Origin: Cyclina sinensis
Lineage: Eukaryota; Mollusca; Bivalvia; Venerida; Veneridae
Direction of reading: 5' to 3'
Assembly: GCA_012932295.1 (NCBI GenBank)
Contig: JAAONU010000016.1
Coordinates: 37,479,241 to 37,543,240, forward strand
Length of the DNA: 64,000 bases
Under the pieces are notes generated by a model, which was not told the DNA's origin, searched no databases, and saw only the letters and a list, made by a program, of their open reading frames with translations. Positions 49,299 to 60,200 of this stretch are shown one piece after another; position 1 is the stretch's first letter, and each line of letters begins with the position of its first letter. The translations under genes were made by a program, and so were the position numbers.

Positions 49299-49475
49299 AT
49301 GCACTTATCAGGCCGTAGGTCTCGGAAATTAAGACAGTTTCTTTTGTTATATGTTCTAGTTTTTGTAATTTTTAATATTGAAGTTACATATAGCTCAACG
49401 ATAAAATCCAAGTTACACCCAAGTACCAATATACTACCTTTAAAAAGTACCCGGATGTGTAAAGCGGAGAATTAA
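49299..49475 (+). CDS. Candidate small membrane or secreted protein, or first exon
   Basis: The frame starts MHLSGRRSRKLRQ, then a hydrophobic stretch (FLLLYVLVFVIFNIEV), then TYSSTIKSKLHP, stopping after 58 residues. An in-frame upstream ATG at 49239 gives 78 residues. A basic N-terminus followed by one hydrophobic helix fits a signal anchor, as in the first exon of type II membrane enzymes. A GT at GGAT|GTGTAA near 49453 could be a donor. No downstream exon was found, so it may be chance. Confidence 0.2.
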   Translation: MHLSGRRSRKLRQFLLLYVLVFVIFNIEVTYSSTIKSKLHPSTNILPLKSTRMCKAEN

Positions 49476-50067
49476 GATGATTTAAGTGACTGATGATCTT
49501 TGCCTAAGCATTGATTGCAATTTTTATTTAGATATAGAAAGCCTTTTTATTTGAGTTATTAGATGCGTTTCTTTTTGTCAAAAGTCGTTGCAAACAAGCT
49601 TTCATGAAATACTAACACGTGTTTTGAAGGATTTGTCGTTTTTACCATCAACTCTTGCATATCCGACTTCTAATGCACTGCACATTCGCCTGTTTAGACG
49701 TAAATCAAGCTTGCATATACTACGACAGCATAACAGAAAAAATAAAAATGTAAAAAGAAATAAGACTTACCACTTTTCCATTTAAGATAGCCATACTTCA
49801 CATATTTTTTTCATTTTCTTCGTGTCCATATAACCTCTCACATTTGACCGTGTGACTTTCACTTTGTTATGTTTCTTATCAGGACACCGTTGGAATACAA
49901 CCGTCAAACCACCAATAAATTGCAATAAAAGGATCCCTGACCCCTCAAATTCGCATGATTTAATAAAGAAGTACAGTTATATTTTCACAACAAACACGTA
50001 TATAACAAAAGCACATGGTTATGTTTGTGGGCAAAATCTTTTGTTAGAAGATTTAAGGGGTGTATCT

Positions 50068-51128
50068 ATTCTGTGACCAAACACCATTGACCAAATCACC
50101 GAACTGTCTACTGACCACTTACTAATTGACCAGATAGAACTAATAACTTGTATTAAAACTTTTAAAGGCTTTTTCAAAACCTTTAAATTGAAAAAAAGGT
50201 TTGACAGTATTTGGTTTATGTATTTAAAATGTTTGAAAGATTTTTTATTAGAAAAAAAGTGTAATTATAATTATATCAAAAGCATAGCGGGAATTATAAG
50301 TTATATATTTGAAGCTGATCTTATAATTTTTAATTTGAAAATCAAAGAATGAATTCAAACTAATTAAATAGTTTGTTTCGTTGTTGTTATGTTTGTTGTT
50401 ACAGTTTTGTCATCTATGTATGAATGTATTTATCAACTCAGAAGCAGGACAAGTGTCTGAATTAAGTTTGTCTTTAGTCATAATTCATTCTAAAGCAAAA
50501 CCATAATTAGCTTTTTATTCATAAACTGTTATCTGTGCGTGACAATTATTTTTGTGATACCGTTTTTGTGTTCTTTTAAACTTTCAATTTTGTTAATATT
50601 ATTATTTGTATTCCAAAGAATCTTATCATGCCTTTGGCTGTAGGACATAGTAATATTTGAAGTTGCTCCCTATTTTTCGGTAGATGGATTACATTAATTG
50701 TAAAAACTGTGATATTCAAATTTTGATAAACTTAATAGAGCATTTTTTCAGGTATAGTGTAAATTGAAGATATCTTAATGAAAATATATTGACGGTGTTA
50801 AATGAAAAATCTTGCAGCTAAATGTAAAACGTAATGTATTTCATCTTGTTTTATCAGGCACATGCTAAACCATCAATAAAATAAGATGTGTATAGAAGAA
50901 TGAAATTTGTCAGAAATTCTATAAGATTTAAGAATAGATATTTTTGTTACAGAAGTAGTTGTGTAATGAGTTAGTCTCAATTAGCCTATTTATTGCTATA
51001 ATTGGTTTAGCACCTTGATTCACAACTTCATTACCTGTATATGACATCATGATCGATTAGTCAGTGGTCAAAAGAGTAGTTAGTTTGGTCAATTGGTCTA
51101 TGGTCAATGGTGTTTGGTCAACAGAATT
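50068..51128. mobile_element. Inverted-repeat element with 'GACCAAACACCATTGACC' ends
   Basis: The left end (ATTCTGTGACCAAACACCAT, then TGACC) is inverted at the right end (GGTCAATGGTGTTTGGTCA, then ACAGAAT). Similarity extends in from the ends for about 60 bp with gaps (CTGACCAC / GTGGTCA). The interior is AT-rich without a transposase. It looks like a MITE-type non-autonomous DNA transposon. Its target duplication is not clear. Confidence 0.7.
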
Positions 51129-51301
51129 AACTCACCCAGATATAAAGAGTCATTCTGTGGATCCATGAATTCCTTCTTTATTCAGATAGTTCACAACGCT
51201 GTAAAACATCGCAAGACCCATTTGAAATGGCTTACTTACCCTTCTTGTAGAACTGTATATGTACTTTAGAAAAATATAGCAAGAAAACTGTGCGTGTATG
51301 C

Positions 51302-52385
51302 AGAGCCGGGTCCAGAAATTTCTGACATGGGGGGCTTGGGGGAAGGTACGGAAGGGGGTGACTATTTTAAATTTTCTAAAAAGGTGGAGTAAATGGCTCA
51401 TTTTGCTGAATTTTAGGCATAAAAATATAATTAAATTTGTGTGAGAATTTAAAAGAAATATACTGGTATTCTTTGAAATTTTCAACTAAAACAAAAAACA
51501 TATGACATGTTTTAACTTTTTTATTTTATATTTATAAAGTCCTCTGAAACAAATAATTTATCAATAAATTAATTTTCATAACAAATAACAAACGTCATCA
51601 CATTATCCAATCTCCTCGCAGTGATCTCCCCTTCATTTTTTGGAAAGATCTCTGCAGACACGGGTTAACCTTAGCTGGATTTCAGCTATATAAACATGTA
51701 TGAACTTTTTTAAATAAATTATTTTTTTCTCTGTTTAGTTTAGTTACAATTGGAATTGCATCGATTAAACATGCCCGTGTATAATGAAATTTTAGAAAAA
51801 TGTAACTCGAAAAAAAGTTTAAAATTGTGTTTATTTACTTTCGACCATCATCACGTGACATGACTTTCGGCAGTGATTACTACTGAAAGTATGGAAGGGA
51901 AGTAATGTGGAGTTTGAACCATTCGGAACACCTCGGGCGACTTCAATATGTCTTTATACGAAGTTGTCGGAAAAGGCCGAGTTGTTACGATTGGAGTTTG
52001 CACAATATCATCAGGCAACTGATCATGGCCAGCAGACGCTCATTTAACAACTTTATCAAATACGTCAAGGTTACTGGACGCTTGAAAACTATACATCATG
52101 ATCAGTCTGGAGAACTCCCTGATAATCCGTGCCGCCGAATATACGGCACATTGTGTAATATACACGGCTATAAAGTTGCGAACTCGTTATCAGTTGTTAC
52201 GCAATATTGTATGACCATTGCAAATTGAAAGGTTGACTGTATTTCTGTTACGAAATGAAAAAGAGCTGAAAAAAATGTTTAAGGGTTTTTAAAAATGAGT
52301 CCTTTTATTTTTTTTACGAACGGGCCACCGGGGGGGGGGGGGGGTCTCGTAAGCCCCCCCCCCCCCCGGTAAATCCGGGCCTGTG
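51302..52385. mobile_element. Element with 'CAGAGCCGGGTCCAGAAATT' ends and G/C-run hairpin
   Basis: Left end CAGAGCCGGGTCCAGAAATT, with GGGGGGCTTGGGGG just inside. Right end GGTAAATCCGGGCCTG, which is an imperfect inversion. Near the right end G15 (52330-52344) and C14 (52354-52367) face each other. A 107-codon plus-strand frame (51905-52228) has no recognised domain. The ends resemble hAT termini, but no clean 8-bp duplication was found. Confidence 0.55.
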
Positions 52386-52684
52386 CATGTGTGTGTACAT
52401 ATTGAGCAATGTTGAAATAAACTTTTTAACTTGTTGAAAACAGACTTTAAAATATGCCAAATTTCAAAAATACTTCACCAGAATATTTAAAATCGGAATT
52501 AATAATTTGCAACAAAAGATTGATTATCAACGTCGTGGATGATCTGTAACAGAAATATGGTATACTTCCCAGAAGCAAATACCATGGTTTCCAGATTTTA
52601 TTGAATTAGTATCAAATTAAAGTTGGTATTGCAACGTCACTGGTGCCTATTCGTTTTCGTGCAGAAGAACTCCGTGTATATCAT

Positions 52685-52860
52685 ATATTCTAACACTATC
52701 CGCATTTCGCCGAGAATATTTATTAAAATTTTACAAACAAAGAAGAAATTGACCGTGATATATCCTACACGTTATATCACGCCAGGGCCTTAATTTAAAG
52801 GCCCTGATCACGCAGAACACAAGTGCGCGACCGTTGAGGTCATTGTTGTTTGTATTTTTT
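52685..52860 (+). repeat. Dispersed repeat, second copy of the 10.1-kb sequence
   Basis: Shares TTCTAACACTATC.GCATTT, AAACAAAGAAGAAATTGACC and GATATATC.TACA.GTTATA with 10120-10205. It also contains the palindrome AGGGCCTTAATTTAAAGGCC. From 52860 to 53600 I see only CT-rich and GGACCAT-containing low-complexity patches. Confidence 0.6.
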
Positions 52861-53084
52861 TATATCTATAATTACAAACCAGAAGTGCTACGTACACTTT
52901 ATGTTTTGAAGTCTGCAAAGTCTTACTCTCTCTCTTTCTCTTTATTTGAACTTATTTATAGTAGTAAACGGTTGCTTATATGACCGACGCCCACTACAAA
53001 GTTTGGTTACTTAAGGTTGTGGGTGGGTGGGGGGAGGGATAATACAAGATTACAAAAAGCAACCCATTCTAGAGAAGCCTGACG

Positions 53085-53200
53085 GACGAAATGGACCATG
53101 GAACGAAACAGACCAAACAAAACGGACCATATTTTGAGACAAAACGGAATACATTATGAGACAAAATGGACCATACCCAGGGACGAAATGGACCGTACCA
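53085..53200 (+). repeat. Short degenerate array of 'ACGAAATGGACCAT' units
   Basis: Recurring GACGAAATGGACCAT, AAACGGACCATA, GACAAAATGGACCATA and GACGAAATGGACCGTA about every 20-35 bp. A related sequence (TGGTCCAAAACAGACTGGAC) occurs near 55290. Confidence 0.55.
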
Positions 53201-53602
53201 TCTTCAAAATAATTTTTACTCCACAAATACTATCTATTGGCTTCCATCATGAGGTATTTTCAAGTGTGTATATAAATCTTATAGAAGCCAATAAGAGATG
53301 CTGTCCAACTTATCAGCCGTTTCGACTATGAGCCGTTTTTACTTGTGTTGCGATCCTCACGATCTGACAAATTTAATGCTACACCGGACACCTAAATGGC
53401 TGATCACAAAAAAATGGAATAATGCATCAATTTTATATATTATACTACGGTATATTTTGAAAAGTTCTGTAAATTAAAGTGAAATCGTTAAGAAAAACGT
53501 CTTGTCTTAATTATCAGAATCCAAATAATATCAGAAATAGTTACATTTGCTAAGAAACGTCCAGGAATTTCTCTCGATATATTCACCTTAATTACACAGT
53601 TA

Positions 53603-55030
53603 CAGTACGTGCCAGGAGGAACTCTCGTTTTCCTCGAGGTCGTCGCGGACTACCCATTCCTCAAAACGCGACCAAATCCGCCGCATTTCAAGGAATACTG
53701 CCGCGGACATGGTCACCAAATATCGCGGCGGACGTCCGCTAAATGGTTCCGCGAACTTTTTCACAGTTAAGAATTGACGTACCGAGGCTCACAAAGTTCC
53801 AGATTACTTGCATTTCAGCGAATTTTACGCTTTAAAATATCATTTAAATGTATAAAACTGTCATTCTGATGCATTTGTTTATGAATACTCGTATTTGTCA
53901 GCCAATGACAATTCAAAATCGAAAGTAATTGCTTCTCGGAACAGGTGACCCTATTTTCAAAAATAGATTGACTGGTTTTCGATTTACACGTGTTCAAACT
54001 GCTTTCCTTTATTTAAAGAAAACATACAACATGTAAACCCTACTGCGACATCTGTATCGTCTATGCGCTTGACAAAATTATTGATCGATTTTGCTATACA
54101 ATAACGAGCGTTTTCAACGACGGAAGTACACATAAACCTGCTGGTTGGAGACCACCAAAACCGGACGACCGTCAAACCCGGACGGCTCCTAAAAACACTT
54201 GATTTAGTTATTCTCTTTGTTCAGTGATTATTGATCGATCAGTTGCTCTAATATCAGTGCATGTTTCTTCTAAAGTTAATCAATTAATTTGATTTTATCT
54301 ATCTGAAACATAAAAATTTTTATGTATACTACAAAATCGTTGATGTTCAAAATTCTGACATCAAGAGTGTAATACCTGACCTGACATTCACAACTATAAA
54401 CATTTTCAGAATAAACAATAAAATACTCAAAATTACAGCATTTGCTGCTGGAATATTGTCGTTTATGTAAAAAAAAACAATAAAAAAACAAAAAACTAAA
54501 GCCATTATCTGGTTTAAACTAGTTATACATATCTGTCCAGACACATGGTACTTTTTTGATGAAAATTTAGGAAATTTGGGTACCCCCTGCACAGGCCTCA
54601 AATACAAGTGTCTACAATTTCAGGAATTAACAATTTAGCTCTTCAGTTTGAAGAAGAACCTAGCTTTACTTGGTCTAATTTTCAGGTATCTACCTATACA
54701 ATTGTGAAATCTGAATGGAAAAATGTTCAAAAAGTGCCCCGTTGATGGTCTCCAACCAGTACACAGAAATTTGGTTTTAATTTTACCAAATGTCACATAA
54801 TTCGCAGACGTAAAATGAACAGTTTCATTACGGTCATTTCATTAAATGTTCAGCTTATCCAGGTGAGTTATGACTCTAATTATTTATGCGCTGGTGGTCA
54901 AATATCGCCAAGATATTTCGTGATGTCAAGACATCGAGGAAATCTGTTCTTTCCTTGATGTCGCGGTGTATATTTTTTTCCGCATCCGGGAAATAAAGCA
55001 GAAAATGTGAGTTCCTCCTGGCGTGTACTG
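53603..55030. mobile_element. TA-flanked inverted-repeat transposon, Tc1/mariner-like MITE
   Basis: The left end is CAGTACGTGCCAGGAGGAAC and the right end is its near-exact inversion (GTTCCTCCTGGCGTGTACTG), with TA at 53601-53602 and 55031-55032. A TA duplication with CAGT-starting ends is the Tc1/mariner pattern. The subterminal left region is unusually GC-rich (CGTCGCGGAC, CCGCGGAC). No transposase frame. It contains a second element at 54141-54759. Confidence 0.8.
54141..54759. mobile_element. Nested inverted-repeat element inside the TA-flanked transposon
   Basis: Perfect 14-bp ends CTGGTTGGAGACCA (54141-54154) and TGGTCTCCAACCAG (54746-54759), with further partial similarity inward (CCAAAAC). 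About 619 bp, AT-rich interior without coding sequence. Confidence 0.65.
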
Positions 55031-55032
55031 TA

Positions 55033-56172
55033 CTTTCTTACACTCATTCTTGAAGCAAGTCAGTAGAATAAGTCCATTGTTCTACGTATCTTGGAACGGC
55101 TCAGTAGAATAAGTATATTGTTTTTCAGATATGTTATACACAAAGTTTTAATCTGTCATCTTTTATCCTGTGTGAAACCATTTAATCTATAGATTAAGGA
55201 AATTTATATCACACAGCTGTGATAGTCTTATGAATATGATGTTGCTTTGTGAGGTATTGGGTCAGAATTGCCCACTACCAAAAAGGTCTGGTCCAAAACA
55301 GACTGGACCAGAAAGGCCCACATTGTATAAAAACAAAGGTAGATGTAATTGGTAGGTTATTCACACAGTATTGTCTAGGGGTACGGATCCGTATCTATCC
55401 CTAGACCACCGGTCTACGAGTATGGATCTGTACCTGTAGAGACTGCCTACAAAAAATATTCACTTATTGACATTAATCTGGTGATAATTAATGAAACATG
55501 TTGTTCTTTGAAGTTTTACATTTTCCACAACAGTTTGTTATTGTTTTAATAGGCAGATTGTTCACACCTTGACAAAGAAAAGGCTACGGCTACAAAATAA
55601 TTTAAAGAAATAATTATCTAATTGACATTAATCTGATTGATTTTCAGAAACACATGCATTGCATATGCTCATTTTGCAAATAATTTGCACTGTTCAGTGT
55701 ATGTTCAACAAAGTTTAATAACAAACATGTTTTATCTTTTGTTTTAGGTGTAGTTTTATTAAACTCCTTCGACTTATCCTGTAAACATTATGATGTGGGC
55801 CGTTTTGGACCAGGCCATTATGGTATAAGGCCTTTTCAGTTTTTGGCCTTTATGGTTCTGGGCCTTTTTGACCCTGATTGCTTTGTGATATTTTTCTTGG
55901 CAAAGCAACGTTGTTGCGCTTGCCCTATCAATAAAACTATCACAAGCACTATTTACTTAAAGTTTCAGGTTATGTTCATTAGTTGTGATACTTTCTTGTT
56001 GCAGCAAAAGATCTATAGCAACAGTCCTCCCATTTTTTGGTTTTCCGATTTTTTTGACAGAACAGGCTCTGCTGTATATTGCCTAACAATGTGTCTTATA
56101 AGTTTGAATTTATTCATTTCGACTACATATTGACTAGCCAGAGAACTTCTAAAATATTTATTTATTGAACAG
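55033..56172. other. Upstream region of the PCGF gene
   Basis: Contains small inverted repeats near 55289-55314 (GGTCTGGTCC / GGACCAGA) and 55377-55435, and a GGCC-rich patch near 55798-55875. A 112-codon frame at 55795 has no family match. The PCGF promoter and leader exon probably lie here but could not be placed. Confidence 0.35.
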
Positions 56173-56202
56173 GAACCAACTGTTTGAGATTGGAAGATGA
56201 TG
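56173..56202 (+). promoter_or_regulatory. PCGF start-codon context with upstream in-frame stop
   Basis: The exon begins after an AG at 56171-56172. A TGA at 56185-56187 is in frame with the ATG at 56197, so translation cannot start earlier in this exon. Two adjacent ATGs (56197, 56200) are possible starts; the second gives the MEKRVKLKK start. An upstream non-coding exon is implied. Confidence 0.6.
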
Positions 56203-57247
56203 GAAAAGCGAGTAAAACTGAAGAAAGTCAACCCTTGTATTACATGTGGACTGTGTAAAGGGTACTTAGTGGAAGCAACCACAATTACAGAATGTCTACA
56301 TACATGTAAGATTTTCTCATCTCTTCAGTCAAATAATACAAGCAAAGGGACATAGGCTTTTATAAACAGTTTCTGAAAAATGTTTACTTTTAGTAGTGTT
56401 TTTGTTTTAAATATCTTTGCCTTTGGCTACTGAAATTATTTGAAAATGACTCCTATTTTCACAAAATCTGGTAAAATTGTATTAAAATAACATTTTTTTT
56501 TAATGGGAAATTTTGGCTTCCAGGGTCAATATCTAAGCACCAACCCGCTGAACCTAGTGTTTTATATTTTAAATATAACAGGTTTTAAGCTTTTTGAAAG
56601 TGTCAAAATCTTAAGTTTGCAGAGTAACCAGTGCTTAAAAATTAGTCAGTTAAAATGGGTACCACAGGTACTAGGAATGTGAGTGGGATGATAAATGTAT
56701 CTGTGAAGGAAAACCATAACTTTTAACTTATTGCTATATGTTAAGACTTCATGTACATAAGAATTAAGATACTTGTAGTCTAAATGTATGACAGAGTTTT
56801 CATTCACGTACTTGTTTAGGGTCCCAGTTCTATTCCTAGTGCCTGTTGTTACAACTTGATAGATAAGTTCATCATTTTTTTTCAAAATTCAATTTTTGTC
56901 ATTTTCCTTTGTTTACTTTCTAACTAAACGACAATCCCAAACTGTGGAAAATTAGAATATTATTTTAAAAGAAGCCATGGGCTAAGAAAATTTCAGATAT
57001 TGTTTCAAAAAGGTGGTATTTAAACATACTGCCTGCTTGTTTTATTTTAAAATGTCAGACATTTTTTTAAATAAAACGGTAAGTTTGGCCATTTAGTTCT
57101 GTTTCTTTGCACCAACTTCATGTCCATGTAAATGATGCAATATTTTTCAGTTTGTCGGAGTTGTCTGGTGAAGTTTCTTTTGGAGAATAATACATGTCCA
57201 CGCTGTGGTATTCTTATACATCAAAGTCATCCACTGAATTATATCAG
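56197..57247 (+). other. PCGF3/5: PCGF exons 1-2: RING finger
   Basis: The zinc ligands are all present: Cys17, Cys20, Cys33, His35, Cys38, Cys41, Cys52 and Cys55, in the contexts ITCGLC, TECLHT, FCRSC and NTCPRC. The RING is split by the intron between His35 and Cys38. Spacing is that of PCGF RINGs, which bind RING1/RNF2 and usually lack their own E2 activity. It is followed by ILIHQSHPL. Confidence 0.93.
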
Positions 57248-60200
57248 GTAAGTATTTTATTGATGGAACAGTTCACACATCTCCTTATGACTTCGAAAAA
57301 AAAAGTTTTTATACTTTTACTCTCCTAGTTCTTAGAGAACATGAACTGGATTACACATAGATGAAATGTATGAAATATATGAAATAAAGTGTATGAAATT
57401 TTATAGATGTATTTAATTAGATACATCTGAAATAAATTTTAACTTCAGTTGCGTTTTTATTCACACAGGTATGTTATGTTCTTTCTTTCTAGTTTCTATG
57501 CATTTGATAGAAATTTCTGTTACGGTCTTCAAAACTTTGGCTAATGAAAGCTAGAAGTTGGTAATGGTGCCTTGTCAGTTCTGTTTTCTTTACTTTGGAT
57601 GTATTTATTTCTGTGTTGCAGCCATGATCGTACAATGCAAGATATTGTCTACAAACTTGTGCCAAATCTACAAGAAAGTAAGTCAGACTATTTTTTGTGT
57701 GAAATTTTGTTTTATTAGAAGGATGTGCTGTTTTTATTGCCTTAATATCTCTTCTTTAAAGCAATAATTGTTTGTTCTTTGACAAACAACTTCAGATTTG
57801 TTTGTTCGAAGACATTTTACTTTTATTTATACCCATGTTGATCTAGTCGCCGCTTTGTCCATCAAGCTTATGGTAACCATTTTTATGGTCTCCAACAAGG
57901 ATGCATATAGTCATCGCTTTATTCATCCGTCCCTCCATCCACTTTTATTTATACCCCAACACTGCTGAGTTTCAAAAAATTAAAAATCAGAATTTTGGTG
58001 CTACCACTTACATTTTATCGGTAAAGGGCATTATTACATCAAGCTAATGACAGCCATTTTTATGGTCTTCAAGGGGGATGCATATAGTCGCCGCTTTGTC
58101 CATCCATCCTTCCGTCCATCTGTCAAGCTTATGGTAGCCATTTTTATGGTCTTTAATGGCGATGCATATAGTCGCCGCTTTATCTGTCCGTCCGTCCCTC
58201 CACCCATCTGTCTGTCAAGCTTATAGTAGCCTTTTTTATGGTCTCCAACCGGGATGCATATAGTCGCCGCTTTATCCATCTGTCCCTCCATCCATCTGTC
58301 TGTCAAGCTTATGATAGCCATTTTTATGGTCTCCAACGAGGATGTACATAGTTGCCGCTTCGTCTGTCCATCCTTCCGTCCATCTGTCTGTCAAGCTTAT
58401 GTTAGCTATTTTACTGGCGAGTCATTTTCTGTGTTAGGAACCCTGACTGGTTTTTTCTTGCAAGCACTAAAATAACGTCATTCACTTTGTTAATTCTACA
58501 ATTACAAGGTACAATGTGACTTTTAATATGGTATGATTTATCAAATGTAGTAATAAGCAATATTTGTCATGTCCATGGTCATTTCATTATAACTGTAACA
58601 AAAAGAAAACTTTTCTTTGCAGGAGTTCCTATCAAAATTAGAAAGGATGCTTATTTCCCTTTTATGCATTATTTTCCTGACTGCATGTTCTACTGAAAAT
58701 CATTTTCAAATCTCTTCTTCTTGTTCCTATATCTTGATGAATCTTAAAACATTCTTCAATGGAAAAATACTAGTTCTTCCGAGGAAATTTAATATAGACA
58801 AAATATGATGGGGGATGTTGTTCAGTTGCGTTTGACAATAATTTGTTTAATGTTTATATGTTGTTTTTGTTTCAGATGAGAAGCGGCGACAGGTTGAATT
58901 TTACAGAAAGAGAGGATTACAGATGCCTCATGGGGAATGTAAGTGTACTTGTATATTGAAACATTTAAATGTCTTTCATGTATTTGAGAGCCAGATTATT
59001 ATCTCAAATCTCAGAAACTTGAATGATCATTTTTCTTGTGTCCACCTGGAATATCTTTGTTACAGAATTTTCAGTTTCTAGCTCGACTTTTTTCGAAGAA
59101 AAAGTTGAGTTATTGCTATAGTCATGGTTTCGTTTTTGCCGTCCAAAAACTTTAACATTCATCATAATTTTTATATTTGTTAATGGATTGTCTTCATGCT
59201 TAAATTCAACAATCCTTTTGACAAGACCTTTAAGTAGACCAGACTAAACTTGACCTTGACTCATAAATGACCTTCACCTTCAAGGTCAAAATATTGAATT
59301 TTGCTAAAATTGGCCATAACTTTATTATTTATAGGTGGATTGTCTTCATGCTTGGACACAACAACCCTTTGGACAAGACCCACAAGTAGACCAGACTAAA
59401 CTTGACCTTGACTCATAAATGACCTTCACCTTCAAGGTCAAATTATTGAATTTTGCTAAAATTGACCATAACTTTATAAGCTCACCTGAGCCTTTGGCTC
59501 ATGGTGGGCTATTGTGACCGGTCTTTGTCCGTCGTCCGTCAACAATTTCATTCAAACGACATCTCCTCTGAAACCTCTGGGCCAAATTTGATGAAACTTG
59601 CCTGGGATGTTCCTTGCATGAAGCTCTACTGAAGTTGATCAAAGAATTCAATTCCATCAAGAACTATGGTTGCTATGTCAACTTTAAGGAAAAACTTTGA
59701 AAATCTTCTTGTCTGAAACCACAAGGCCCTGAGCCTTAAGATTTGGTATGTAGCATTGTCTAGTGGACCTCTAACAAGTTTGTTCAAATTATGCCCATGA
59801 AATCAAATTTGGCCCCACCCCGGGGGTCAATGGATTTTACATACGCTTATTTAGTGAAACTTTAAAAATCTTCTTGTCTGAAACCACAAGGCCCTGAGCC
59901 TTAAGTTTTGGTATGTAGCATTGTCTTGTGAACCTCTCACAAGTTTGTTCAAATTATGCCTATGGGATCAAATTTGGCCCTGCCCCAGGGTTCAACTTAT
60001 TTAACATTGTGAAACTTTAAAAATCTTCTTGTCTGAAACCACAAGGCCCTGAGCCTTAAGATTTGGTATGTAGCATTGTCTTGTGGACCTCTACCAAGTT
60101 TGTTCAAATTATGCCCCTGGGGTCAAATTTGGCCCCACCTTGGGGGTCAATGGATTTTACATAGGCTTATATAGTAAAAATTTAAAAATCTTCTAGTCTG

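Noticed and set aside
51905..52228. 107-residue frame as a transposase remnant
   Set aside because: No DDE, BED or hATC motif is visible; kept only as an unexplained frame within the element.
58034..58336. 100-residue minus-strand frame with repeated [14 protein letters not shown] units
   Set aside because: It is a translation of the 84-92-bp GTCCGTCC array in PCGF intron 3.
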